The notes under the pieces: generated by a model
Told to the model about the DNA's origin: nothing
Database searches by the model: none
What the model saw: the letters and a program-made list of their open reading frames with translations, nothing else
Assembly (NCBI RefSeq): GCF_037975245.1
Contig: NC_092575.1
Coordinates: forward strand, 10,076,001 to 10,136,000
From: Apostichopus japonicus
Lineage: Eukaryota; Echinodermata; Holothuroidea; Aspidochirotida; Stichopodidae
Length of the DNA stretch: 60,000 nucleotides
Direction: 5' to 3'
Shown here: positions 1-11,095 of the stretch, piece after piece
Position numbering within the stretch: the first letter of the stretch is position 1
Layout of the letters: every line of letters begins with the position of its first letter
Program-made: the position numbers and the translations under genes

Positions 1-938
1 TTAACCATGTATACCTTCAACAATTATCTCTTGATGATGTTCAAGTCTAGACAATATTTGACTTGTGCTGTTAACTGGTAAGTTGCACTAATATTCCGCA
101 CTTCATTAAATAAAGCTACTGAAATGTGGTCAGATCTATGATGCTATTAGACTGCCATCTCAATACAGATATTACTTTGGCTGTTTTTTTGAGGTGTTCC
201 ATAACGCAACTAGTATCAGGGCATATTGTTAACAGTCGTGGGATCATCTGCGATGAACAAATTTTTGTTTCAGATGACTAAATCATCATTGAGGTTGTCC
301 AACAGAAGAGTGGTTTCAGAAATTCTGACTAGACCAAATTGACAAAAGAATGCTTACACAAAATAACTGCTGATTATTGATTATTACTAAATGTATCATT
401 AAATAATGATATTTAACCTACAAAAGGAAAGAGTAAAAGACAAGAGTTACCAGTTATAGACTTGTTTAAATTGTCCAAGAGAAGAGTGGTTCTAAAAGGT
501 TTGACTTGCCTGTTTAGGCCTGTCGATAGACGACCAGATTTAAATTCCGGATAACCTAATTTCAGGTAAAAATCATCCTACAGGGGCCTGGGGAAATTCC
601 CCATTTGCCCTGAAAGTACTTTATGTTATTAATTGGAAAATAGTAACTGAACTGCTTATGATAAAGTTTTGTTTTCAATTGATAATTTATTGTTTCATGA
701 CTATATAACAGTCTTCTTCAGTGTACAGGACTTGGTGTTCTATCTACAGTATACGAGCAGCAAAATACGTCAATGCTGACATTACAGACACTGAATCAAT
801 CACTTTGTGACTGTTTTGTTCTCTAGTTATATATAACTTCCTATATCAGCTTTGTAAGAAAAGCCTTATTACTGTATGTGTTACAAAACACATTATTCAT
901 CGACCAAATCTGTGTACTAACTGTATGTTTGCACTTAC

Positions 939-1036
939 TGTTAGGATGCCATATTTCTGAGATGAATTTCATCTTTGGTGGTTTGAGGGGATATTCGCTG
1001 GTGAAAATTAAATGAGCCTTAAAGCATCCTCCATCA
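939..1036 (-). CDS. UBE2G1: UBE2G1 coding exon 3
   Basis: Acceptor CTCTGCAG and donor GTAAGT bound 98 bases encoding DGGCFKAHLIF, the YPLKPPKMKF segment and the IWHPN end with the E2 HPN motif. It leaves at phase 1 and needs a further exon that is not in this window. Confidence 0.95.
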
Positions 1037-4000
1037 CTGCAGAGAAAAGCAAAGGTAAAAAAAAACCCAGAGTATTAAGGATTTGATAAACTACTTCAAG
1101 TTTAACAGTATTAACAGACAAAGCTGAATGGTAAAAAGGAATATTTCATTCGGATTTGAAATCCTAACATTGTCATAACAAATGTACAAAACAAGTACCT
1201 GTCCTGAATTATCACATCTCATTGAGATATTGTAGTGAAAACATGAGTGGACTTGTAAAAAATGTCCATTAATTGCTGTAGTGCTCTTCTGCTAGAGCTA
1301 AGAGTTAAAAATAAGATAACTGCATTGTGATTGTGATACAGCCACCATTACATGAACCCGATCTTTGCATGTAGCATCTTTAACAACAACTCATGGAGCA
1401 GGCTATACAGTACTACAATAGTACAAAGTCCTGACACATAACACTGAATCTATGAACAACATGATGGGGTTTGTAATCACTATCAGTTTTCACATCAACC
1501 AACCAGCTGGTATCTATTTTGTTAGCAATTAAGCCATTCTGTAATACTCTTGAGGTAGTTTAAAACAAGTATTTACAGGTGTGTGTGCACTGCACTGTAC
1601 TGTGTTCCAGTTTCCTAGGGTAGCAGAAGTACAAAAACAAACTGCTGACAAAATGTGTTATTGCATTAGAATTCTACAACCAGGTAAGGTATTGAAGTAT
1701 CTTTGTCAATACCCACCACTTCCATAAGTAATCCAAACTGAATTTTCTGTTCCAAGTGCCAGATTAGGTACATTATGCAACAAGTTAACAGACTTAACGA
1801 ACATGTACAGTAGATATAATACTTTACTTCTTATGTACACTGTGCTTGCTACATGAAATATAGATCCATTTTTCTCACTACTGTTGTGTATGAATGCCAG
1901 ATTAGCATTTGCACAGGGTTCCTAACTTCCTATATATGTCAAAGCCAAAAAGACAGAGAGCAATAATTAACAGTGGGTATAAACATTAAGATAGGAATAT
2001 GTCTTCTCTTAGCCAAGTCTACTCTACTGCCAAAGTGAACTGTTGAAGCCTTCTGTGTTCAACTGTATTGTTTTATTAATTATGTACAAACATATAGTCA
2101 CCAACCATTCTTGGCAGGTTCTGCATTTTGGACAATACAACTTACATGTGTTAGTAAGAAATCATGTGCACCGAGAAGTGGTCAACTTCAATGATATATA
2201 CCGTATATTAGTACTAGTGTACTGTTATTTTCACAATAGAATGACCAATTATCAATATTGATGACTATTGACTATCTGTCTGACTATGCTGATCTACATA
2301 TGCAGGTACAGTAGCTACAGTAACTACTGATCCTACTTCAGCTGGTATGAAAACCTTGTTACGCCCTAAACAAACAAGCAGTGTGCATTTGATAAACTGC
2401 ATTTAAATACTGGAACAATTAATGACTAGCAGAGGATAAAAAGTAACTTTGTAAAGTTTTAAAGTAGTCTATTTATTACTGTTTTTCAAAAGATTGCTCA
2501 AGGACATACTGTAAATGGTGTTGTAGAAGTGCTGTAACATTTATGCCTTCAGCTAAATTGCAGCAAATTGTTCATGGCTTGAAAGGCTAGGCTAATATTG
2601 CCTATCACAGTCTGCAATGAATGACATGACGTTTTCCAAAAGAATAAGTGTACTACTATTGAATGCATAATGCCTGTTAACTTACTACTTTTAATGTCAT
2701 TCAAGTTAACACAAACAATATATATTTTTGGTGGTCAAAGGAAGACAACGACTCCAAGACACAAACATTTACCAGTAATCTGTTCTTTTGGTTGACTGAA
2801 AATCTATCTACTACTCTTCTCACAATGAACTATACTTTTTACCACAAGCCAAGGATAGATAACCTGTAATGAGTGAAAATGAGTGAAAAGAAATACACTG
2901 TACAAACTTGGTTATCATGTTTTCAGTTAATAAAGGAAAACTAAAACTCATCGTTATGCTTCCACATGTCATATGTGAAATACAAACTGCACAAAGTACT
3001 GACAGAGAATGGAAATCCTAACACAACCACTTACTGCTAAGTGCCACCACAAGTGCTAAACCCATCATATAAGTAGTTTCAGTAAGTGATGTCGCAACAC
3101 CATAACATTAGGTCATTTAATCATATATTTAAACAAAGAGATGTTGACTGAAAGTGGCGAGGGACTAGAGCAACACAGCCATTATAGCACACCCCCCCAA
3201 CCCCCCACCTCCCGCCCAATGATCCAGAATATCAACTAATGCAGTGAAGATTCTGCAAACTAACTGCAACACGGCACGCTACAAGATTCTGCATCCTGAA
3301 CAAAATATTTGATACTGTATCTATATGCAGCATGTATGGTCTTGTACTGTACTATGTACATGACACATAAATTCTGTTCTGGCTGCACAATCAATGTTTT
3401 TGGTTAGCTTTTGAAATATCTGCCAAGCATTGCACCCTTCTGAAATTGTAGCCTTGGATGACTCAAGAAATTTAACGAGGACAAGATCTTATGGTCTACT
3501 GTCATTTGAGAATAGCCTGCATGTCCTTTTCATGAAAGTCGGTAAGATTCTACAAACTGAGTCTTTACCAGTATATATACTCAACGTTGACATCCTCCTA
3601 AAGGTTTATCGTTCTAGACTTGATTAAACTGCATCCACATCAGAGTATGAGCTCTGTTAGTCTTCAAGTCTGCTGAACACATGTTTGACCAAGTTTTAAT
3701 ATGTTAATCAGTGCAAAACTCAAATGGCCTATGACAGCTTTCCCCTTCTTGAGATATATAATTACAAGTTTATCAAATGTTGATTTCTGTTGACCAAAAT
3801 GATCTTTGAAGGAAATCTTTTTGCAAATAACAGTATTTACACAAGTCTTTCGCAACTTTGTGCGCCAATTTAAATTGAAAATAACCTTACCGAAAATGTG
3901 GAATTTGACTTACTAAAATGTGTCTGGGGGTCCCATCACAAGGACCTCCCATTTAAATATATCACTCTCATCAATCAGACCTGCAGAAAACCCATCAACC

Positions 4001-6495
4001 GGATTCTTGTTCAAGTCTGCAAACAGGAAAACAAAGAAATAAAAATGCTCAACATTTCAAGAAGATTATACAGATTGCTTAAAATCACAACCAAGCATGA
4101 GTCCCCAACTTGAAAAAAATAAGCACTGAAAGAAATGGCCATTTAATTTATGAGCATCACATTAAAAACAGCATATGTGTTAAAAAAAATGCACATTCCA
4201 AGAAATGTTTTAATATTAACCATACTTACTTACTGAACATATATAATTAATGTTGGAACAGCTGTCCAAGAACCTGTCCTACTTTTAATTTAACTATTTA
4301 ACACCTGATTTTTAAGTTATACATTACATTATGCATATTTTGTTTAAAAAGGTGACAAGGCATACATAACTACAGTATACCATATTGATAGTCTGTGTAC
4401 TTGCAGATACAGTTGCTGTATCGGTTGTTTAAAGAATGATAAAACAAGGAGTTACACAATGCAAAGTGAATTTGGAAATGAGAATGTTACAAACTCCCTG
4501 TAATACCATTCAACATTCTCAAGAGAGATCCCAAACTTACTGGGTTTGATCCTGATGCATTGGGTGGTGCTATGCAAGAATGTAACTGATTGTTCCAGGC
4601 TAAGCAGATTATTTGAGTGTTTGGGTACATACGAAAAAGGTACTTAGAAAGAAATGAAGAGTCCCGTTAAGCTCAACTAATTCATACACAGTAAATTCCT
4701 TTAGATGCATCAATGGATATTGCAGTGTTCATTTGCAAAATTTATGCAGCCTCTCAATACCCTATGAATGCAGCACATGGAAACTCATCATAGTAATACA
4801 ATGTTTCAATCCAACCATAAATATTTAAAAAAAAAAAAAAATCTCTGAGCAACCAAAGGACAAACATGAAATATTTATACTCTGGGATCTAAACCAGACA
4901 GTGACACATCTGCAGTACCTTTAAGACTTGTAATTTGTGCAACATTTACAATTTCTCTGTTATGGAAAGTGTTCCTGTCTACTGTTGCTTCAATCATTTC
5001 AAAATGCATTAGATAGGACTGGTGCCAACTGCTTTGGCTACAAAGATAGTTCTCTTCTGTAAAACAGCTTGTAGCTATGCTTGGGAGAGTAACCTCATTG
5101 CATCTCTCCTCTGAGTTGCCACTTGTAGGTTCACATGTTGCCACTGCCCAACTTTTTTGCCAAGCACTTCTTGCCATCTTCATTGAAAACTAGTGCTCCA
5201 AACTCTACGATTGACACTTACAGCTAAAGCTATGATAATAGCCATCTTTTACGCATTGAAAATGTAAGATAAAAAAGGCATATGTATCCCACAGGGCCCA
5301 CACAACAAGCTATGTGTTAATGAGAACCTGAAAATTGTTTGCAAAAAATCAAGGTATCGAAGGACAGCAAAATTGCAAGACTGGACAGCGCTTACACCAT
5401 GTGTTCCGAACAATTTACAACTTAAAATTGATGTTTAAGTTTTCAAAAGAGAGTTGTCCAAATTGTTTGTGATTGTAAATCATCGCACTACATTATCAGC
5501 ATACAATATATGGGGAATTAGTTGGGCACTACCAGGTTGAAAAATGGGACCCCTAGCCTGTATATGAAATATCTAGGGTATCAACTGGGAAGTTACGGGC
5601 ACTGTTCAGTCGCACTTTTTCACCCCAGGTTGTGACCATCTTCTGCAGTATAACACATCTTGCCACTTTGGATAATGCCTCAGGACTTGTGAAATGGCAT
5701 TTTGTTTTGTACATCGTATATTTATGTACTATCATCATCTAGCTTGTTAAAATTAAATACAAATGCATTTGTTGAGATGCAAAATGGTGTATAATTCCAT
5801 CATTTTAACTTCATTTGTGTTGTACCAGCTTTCTATTTAACCTATGTTATTCTATAAAAGCCACTTGAAAGACTTTGTGGTGGTGAAGACAGTGCCCAAC
5901 CTTTGGCTATATTCCTGCAATAAGAAAAATACCATGAAGAAAAATTCAAGATGAAAATGAAAAAAATATGTCGAATTTGCTGGTCAGCTACAGAAATATT
6001 ACCAGATAGCATCCCTCCTTTTTTAACAGTTCTTTAGAGTTGCTTATTCGATATTCACCAAATCTGCACAAGTGATGAAAGCCCTAGCCTAGGCCTAAAT
6101 TGATAGGCCAGGCCAACGAGCTTTGCTCAAAGTTCCATGCAGGGGGCTGTAAAACAACTTTGGCTGGGTTGTCCTTACCCACAATGGCAAACAATTGAAG
6201 TATGTAATTACAACTTAGAGAAACAACAGACGTATGCCTTGGCCAATCCAAGTCATCCCGTTAAATACGGCAAGGCTAGTCTTTAGCATAGGCTTATTAT
6301 ATAGTTTAAAGATATGACCATTAAGCCTGGTCCAGATTCTTGAGATACGGTATTAAATATTATCCAGCCTACCAGTGGCAGTATGTTCAGCCTAACCATG
6401 GAAATTTTGACTGATGTATTTTGTTATCTCCTCTTACTAGGTTTTTTACCTTTAAGTTGCTTCGAAAGCAACGCAACAGCCCATGACTCCCCCAT
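939..6495 (-). CDS. UBE2G1: UBE2G1-like ubiquitin-conjugating enzyme E2, 5' part (exons 1-3; 3' exons outside window)
   Basis: Three minus-strand exons (6495-6450, 4016-3914, 1036-939) join in phase to give 81 complete codons of an E2 enzyme. The reading matches UBE2G1 closely: LNKNPVDGFSAGLIDE, then WEVLVMGPPDTFY, then FKAHLIF, YPLKPPKMKFISEIWHPN. The HPN tripeptide, which supports the E2 active site, is visible at the end of exon 3. The catalytic cysteine and the acidic loop of this family should lie in the next exon, which I could not find between 1 and 938, so it is presumably off the left edge. UBE2G1 transfers ubiquitin, mainly as Lys48-linked chains, in the cytosol and at the ER, and works with cullin-RING ligases (family knowledge). 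It is closer to UBE2G1 than to UBE2G2, which has a different N-terminus and lacks NKNPV. Partial at the 3' end only. Confidence 0.93.
1037..3913 (-). other. UBE2G1 intron 2
   Basis: A 2.9-kb AT-rich intron. I see only a C-rich tract near 3190-3222 and no convincing coding sequence. Short open frames here are unsupported. Confidence 0.8.
3914..4016 (-). CDS. UBE2G1: UBE2G1 coding exon 2
   Basis: Acceptor TTTGCAG and donor GTAAGT flank 103 bases encoding the strand-rich front of the E2 fold, from NKNPVDGFSAGLID to VMGPPDTF. It enters at phase 1 and leaves at phase 2 and joins both neighbours without a stop. Confidence 0.95.
4017..6449 (-). other. UBE2G1 intron 1
   Basis: A 2.4-kb intron between the start-codon exon and exon 2, with a poly(A) run at about 4827-4841. 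Minus-strand open frames at 4875-5183 and 5553-5738 lie inside it but resemble no family I know and are not needed to connect the exons. Confidence 0.75.
6450..6495 (-). CDS. UBE2G1: UBE2G1 coding exon 1
   Basis: Starts at ATG (6495-6493) and encodes MGESWAVALLSKQLK plus one base, then donor GTAAAA. The alternation of residues aligns with the N-terminal helix of UBE2G1 (ALLLRRQLA in human, from memory of the family). The phase-1 G completes an Asp codon with exon 2, giving KQLKDLNKNP. The exon is short and was found by homology and phase, so the exact start is slightly less sure than exons 2 and 3. Confidence 0.8.
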
Positions 6496-7568
6496 GGTTA
6501 CGTTCGATAATTCATCAAGTCAATGTTGCTCTGAAAGATTGAAACAAAGGCTGAGGAGAGTGTGACGATGCAGTGCAATATAGCCAAGTGCGCAATGTTA
6601 AAGTAACCGCAATATGTAAACAGTGCATGTACGGCAAAGCTGCTGAGACGTTTAATACGCAGACGTACGTAGATCTCTTTTATGCATGTAACAATGAAAA
6701 CATTGAAGGATGGCATTCAAGCTTCGGCTGCAATTTCCGCCGCTTGTGACGTTTTGTAAAACATGTTTCATTATGGGGTTTTTCACCAAAATGTCAAAAA
6801 AAACTGAGAGAACTTTGATATTATTCAATGCTAGTTAGATCAGGGAGCTTCCTGAGTTAGAACCGATGGATCTGGGTATATCTTAACGGTAATATAAGGA
6901 AGAAGGGCAAAAAAGTCAAAGCTAATACCGTACTGTCACGAAAATACACATTACTCTAGTCAGGAGGTCGTTGCAAGGATGAAACAGTGTGGTAACTGCG
7001 GACATATGATACACAACAATCATTTACTTAATTGCTTACTATGTACAATCCATGAATCACTAAGCAAACAGGAAGATTGACAATTTTCCATCCAAAAATA
7101 GGAGCTTAAGGAAATTGGGCAAAATTCAACGAAAAGATTTAGCAATATATAAAGTATCACAGAGACATTTGTGGGTTGTGTACGCAATTGCTACAATAAT
7201 ATTTGCTACGTTAAAGCAGGAAATGCTTCTCTGTCAATAACATTTCCCTGGTAAAAGTAATTGCAGTGCTAATCTCAGCACCGTCGGCGGCAGAAAACAA
7301 AAGCTATTTAATTGTATAGGCCCACAATTATTTCCCCTAAACGGTGAAACAGTGCATTCGCACCGGCCCATTTCTGATCGCAATTCTGGAAAAAAATTAA
7401 TGAACTTAAATTTGCCTGGAGAATTGCAAATAATGTCGTGATAGCGTGAGATAACCGAAAAAAAGCAGGAGAGTCCTGGTAAAACCGGGAAAGTGGTCAA
7501 GGCTGGGTGACGTACTGATGGAGTTTTGGTAGGCCTATAATGCATACATGTCTAGTTTGAGACTACTC
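6496..7568. other. UBE2G1 5' flank and intergenic DNA
   Basis: This stretch should hold the UBE2G1 5' UTR and promoter, which fire leftward. I could not pick a TATA box or start site with confidence, and no other gene is visible. Confidence 0.4.
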
Positions 7569-7574
7569 TATGAG

Positions 7575-8062
7575 TATGGCAAGCCATGTGGGACAAACAC
7601 TGCATAATATATCAGCGTATTAATCGTAATTTATACGCATATTAATTGGAATATATACGCGTATATATTATTAGCCAATCATATGGCCCAAATATATCCG
7701 CGTATTAATTCGAATATATACACGTATTAATTCGAATATATACACGTATTAATTCGAATATATACACGTATTAATTCGAATATATACACGTATTAATTCG
7801 AATATATACACGTATTAAATAGAATACATATGGGGATTAAATCCAATATATGCACGGATTAATTAGAATATACACGAAAACACATTTCCGCTCTTGCTGT
7901 GTACATATACCAACGATAAATGTTTTGGCGGGATCGCGAGATCGCTTCATAAAGCGAAACTTTACACATGTACAACACATATATATTCGAATTAATACGC
8001 GTATATATTCGAATTAATACGCGGATATATTATGCGGTGTTTGTCCCACATGGCTTGCCATA
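7575..8062. mobile_element. 488-bp inverted-repeat non-autonomous DNA transposon (MITE)
   Basis: About 38 bases at each end form inverted repeats beginning TATGGCAAGCCATGTGGG, with one mismatch between the arms. The element is flanked on both sides by the direct repeat TATGAG (7569-7574 and 8063-8068), which reads as a 6-bp target-site duplication. No transposase is encoded, so it would depend on one supplied elsewhere. Inside the left half is a 22-bp minisatellite; the same motif (TTCGAATTAAT) appears inverted in the right half at 7985-8021, making a nested inverted structure. The superfamily is not assigned: 6 bp is unusual for hAT (8) and for Tc1/mariner (2). Confidence 0.85.
7699..7830. 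repeat. 22-bp minisatellite inside the MITE, about 6 copies
   Basis: Units of CACGTATTAATTCGAATATA plus two bases are repeated head to tail. The first five are nearly identical and the last has drifted. Each unit contains the palindrome TTCGAA. Confidence 0.9.
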
Positions 8063-8068
8063 TATGAG

Positions 8069-9650
8069 GGGTCGTCTCAATCTAGCATCCTGTTGCAGCT
8101 GCTCTAATGTTGACACAGGTCATACTGTGAAATACAAGACCGACACCATATATTGAATCGTGAGCTTCGTGGAGAGTGATTGTCTGCGCGCGAAACTGGG
8201 CGATTGTTCAAGTTTTTTTCTTTTCATTTTTATGACTCGCTGATTTATTGCTCTTGTGAGGTGGGGATAAGGGAAGATGGAAGGCGTGCGGAGAACCGCA
8301 ACTTATTGACCGCATATGACAATATAATATTCAACTTACCTAGGAACACATTTTCTTGTTCAAGAGAGGAACTGTGGCGTACGTACGTAGTACCATGGAT
8401 TTCTGGGGACCCGGGTCAAGTCACGTACGTACGTGCCTGGGAGTTGGGCATTTCACACAGTATTTACTTTACACTGCAATGGACACAAAACCATAAATGT
8501 AGCAACCACACTTTTTTGGCCGTATCTTACTTGCCTGCCATCATTGGCGATCAATTGGCTCAAGTAGCCAACTCTTGGAGAGGGGGGGGGGGGGCTGGAC
8601 GTTGAGGGCCCTGATTCAACGAACCGTCCATTGCAGTACGCATCTACAAACCGCAGATGACTGAATGTCCCAGTGAGGAAACTTTTCCCGGAGGTTGTAA
8701 TAAAAACAGTTTAAGAATTTTGACAAAAGGTGACCATATTTGAATATCTAGCATATTTGGGGTCAATACAGCATGCCGGTCTTTAAGAGTAGGCTAAGGT
8801 TGCCGCCGTACGCATGATACCAAACCTGTTTTGATTGTAGTGTCTTACTATATTGAAAGGGTTATTACAAGTCGGCCCAGCAACTTGGTTTTGCACGCTG
8901 CAAAAATGGTAAAATTTTTCAAAATCGGTTTCCTCGAGTTTGCGAAATTTCTAATTACACACAGACAATGTAAGAGTATTTGACAATTAAATAGTATTCC
9001 AAATAAAGGAATGTGCTTCTGCAGTGTGATATAGGCCCGCTCTAGAAAAGTAAACGGTGATATTACTTTTTAGTTTCCTAAAGTCTCCTGTTTATTATTT
9101 ATGAAAGAAGATATTTTTGTTATTGAAAATGTCACCATTGCCAGAAAATAATCCGGGTAGGAGAGGGGAATGGGGACAGGAGAAAAGGGGATTGGGGAGT
9201 CAAAATGCTGTAGATGCCTATTCGTTCATTACCTCTGAAGAAAATGTTCCATCATTTGTGGGTTTTTTCCACAGAATTCTTAAAGTAACATTCATCTCAC
9301 TCAATTTCTTGTGCCAAATATAACATGGCCAATTGCTCGCATCATGTCCTTATATACAACAAACACACAGAACAGTTCCCTCCAGATCGCCTTCCCCGCC
9401 CCCCCCCCCCATTGACTGGCTTCATAGAGTAAATTATATCATACAAATCTGGACGGAGAGGAGGTAGAGATATGGGGTTGGGACTGGTATTTGTAATTCT
9501 TGGAGTGAAACATGAATACGTTTTATATATATTACTTTGATTATTTGATATGCAAATCACACATATTTCATGTTTGCATATCAGAATGTTTGCTGGGGTA
9601 CATATGTATGATCGAGACCAAAAACATCAGTAGACTAATACAAATGACTG
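8069..9650. other. Intergenic DNA between UBE2G1 and the INTS2 3' end
   Basis: Contains a poly(G) run near 8581-8594 and a poly(C) run near 9398-9411. A 141-codon open frame at 8180-8605 has no recognisable domain. I see no supported gene. Confidence 0.5.
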
Positions 9651-9668
9651 CAAGTGAATTCAATCAAC

Positions 9669-9674
9669 TTTATT
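9669..9674 (-). terminator. Candidate INTS2 polyadenylation signal (AATAAA)
   Basis: The complement of TTTATT here is AATAAA, the first canonical signal I find downstream of the INTS2 stop codon. Use of it would give a 3' UTR of about 1.3 kb. It is one hexamer in AT-rich DNA, so this is tentative. Confidence 0.25.
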
Positions 9675-10994
9675 TACACATATATACATATCAGTGATTC
9701 ACACATCATAACTGTCTGTACTTAGAATAAAGCCAGATAAACAAAACGCATCATTCCTCACTAATTAGCTATTCTGGGCAATCTGATGTGTTTCATCAAA
9801 ACTGTGATTCCATTCAGCTACTCATTGTAATGTCTGCCATCCCAAACAGTTCAATAGAGGCTGGTAACCCTCAGTAGTTACAGGTAATGCAACAAAGTCT
9901 GATAATGCAAATGCAAGCAGCTAGAGACACTTCTACTATAGGGGCGAGGGGGGGGGGGAGCCACAAAGGAAAGGTGAAGTGGTGGGAAAAAATATGTATT
10001 GCACTAGTTCTAATGATATTATACTTGTACTAAAACAAAGGCTATTGTCAATCACAAAGGTTCAATGGTTCAATAAAACTGAGGGTGTATAACATATATA
10101 CAATGATACAAACATCCATACTGTCTAGTTTTGTCTACCCAATACTGATGTATTGTAGTAAGTCAGCATAGCATAGTGCTCACCCAAATAGTAAATGTTT
10201 ATGTTTTTCTTTATCTTACTTTTGGAAAGATGAATGAAGGCTTTACAATACTACAAACATCAATTGTTTGTCGTAAGAATTTCTTCAATGGAATCCTTCC
10301 AGTATTAAATTCATAGGGAATGCTTGCACAGCAGATGGGTTAACTAATTAAGATAATAGATGTCAGTCTTAATAAAGAGAGGAAACATATCTGCTAATTT
10401 AATGAGTGTCATCTATCTGCTAGCTTCCCTAGCATGTCCTGGTTAGTTCAGACATCTAACATCTGAACACAAGGATTCAACACAGTGTTCATTGCCCTCG
10501 CACAAAGTTACTTAGAGGTTTAAGCACTGACTTAATGCTAGCTGAGTGTGACAGTACTTCATACAATGGCAATCATGGTTCGGGTTATTTTATACCTTTG
10601 CACAATATAAGTATCTGCTTTGGGATAAGAATATCTGGGGGAAAGTTGACATGCAGTTGCTGAACATATGACATAGCTGCAGCACACCATTGTACTGAAG
10701 AACATATTAATGATCCACCAGATTATTTAACAGAACAAGTGCGACTGTTCTCCCTGGTACATGCTGCTTGTTTTGCATTCTGTGAAGCAACCGTAGCTGT
10801 TGAAATGAAAGCAAAGATTGATGCGCCGAAGCATCAACGCTGGTTTAGTCCACTGAGATAACCGCCTCCTTAGCCTCTTTTCTGTCCACAGATTATCACT
10901 AGAGTAATTGTTCCGATAGCCAACTTCATCATCTCTATCAGGATGAGCCTCCTTGGTGGAGCAATGTCCGTTGTGTTGACAACAAACTGTGCCT

Positions 10995-11095
10995 TTATGA
11001 CACTCCTCTGGTAAAAGAGGCGTTCTTAACAATTGATGCAAATGTGCCCTCTACCAATGCTATCAAGGCCTGATCCTGGCTCGTATCTTTACTGA
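10995..11095 (-). CDS. INTS2: INTS2 exon 22 (codons 1079-1111 and stop)
   Basis: Encodes SKDTSQDQALIALVEGTFAS and IVKNASFTRGVS, then TAA at 10997-10995. It aligns loosely with the vertebrate C-terminus (CIERTVIEIINMSVSGI). The region between exon 21 and this helix is shorter than in vertebrates. Acceptor GTTTCAG. Confidence 0.85.

Noticed and set aside
4875-5183. 102-codon minus-strand open frame
   Set aside because: It lies in UBE2G1 intron 1, has no recognisable domain, and the exons around it join in phase without it.
5553-5738. Minus-strand frame containing KVARCV, like the UBE2G1 C-terminus
   Set aside because: Only six residues match, and the position is upstream of exon 2, where a C-terminal exon cannot be.
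6383-6565. Plus-strand 60-codon frame with a signal-peptide-like start
   Set aside because: It is antisense to UBE2G1 coding exon 1 (6450-6495), which homology and splice phase support; the hydrophobic stretch is coincidental.
8180-8605. 141-codon plus-strand open frame
   Set aside because: No domain or homology recognised; it ends in a poly(G) run and has no start or splice context I can support.
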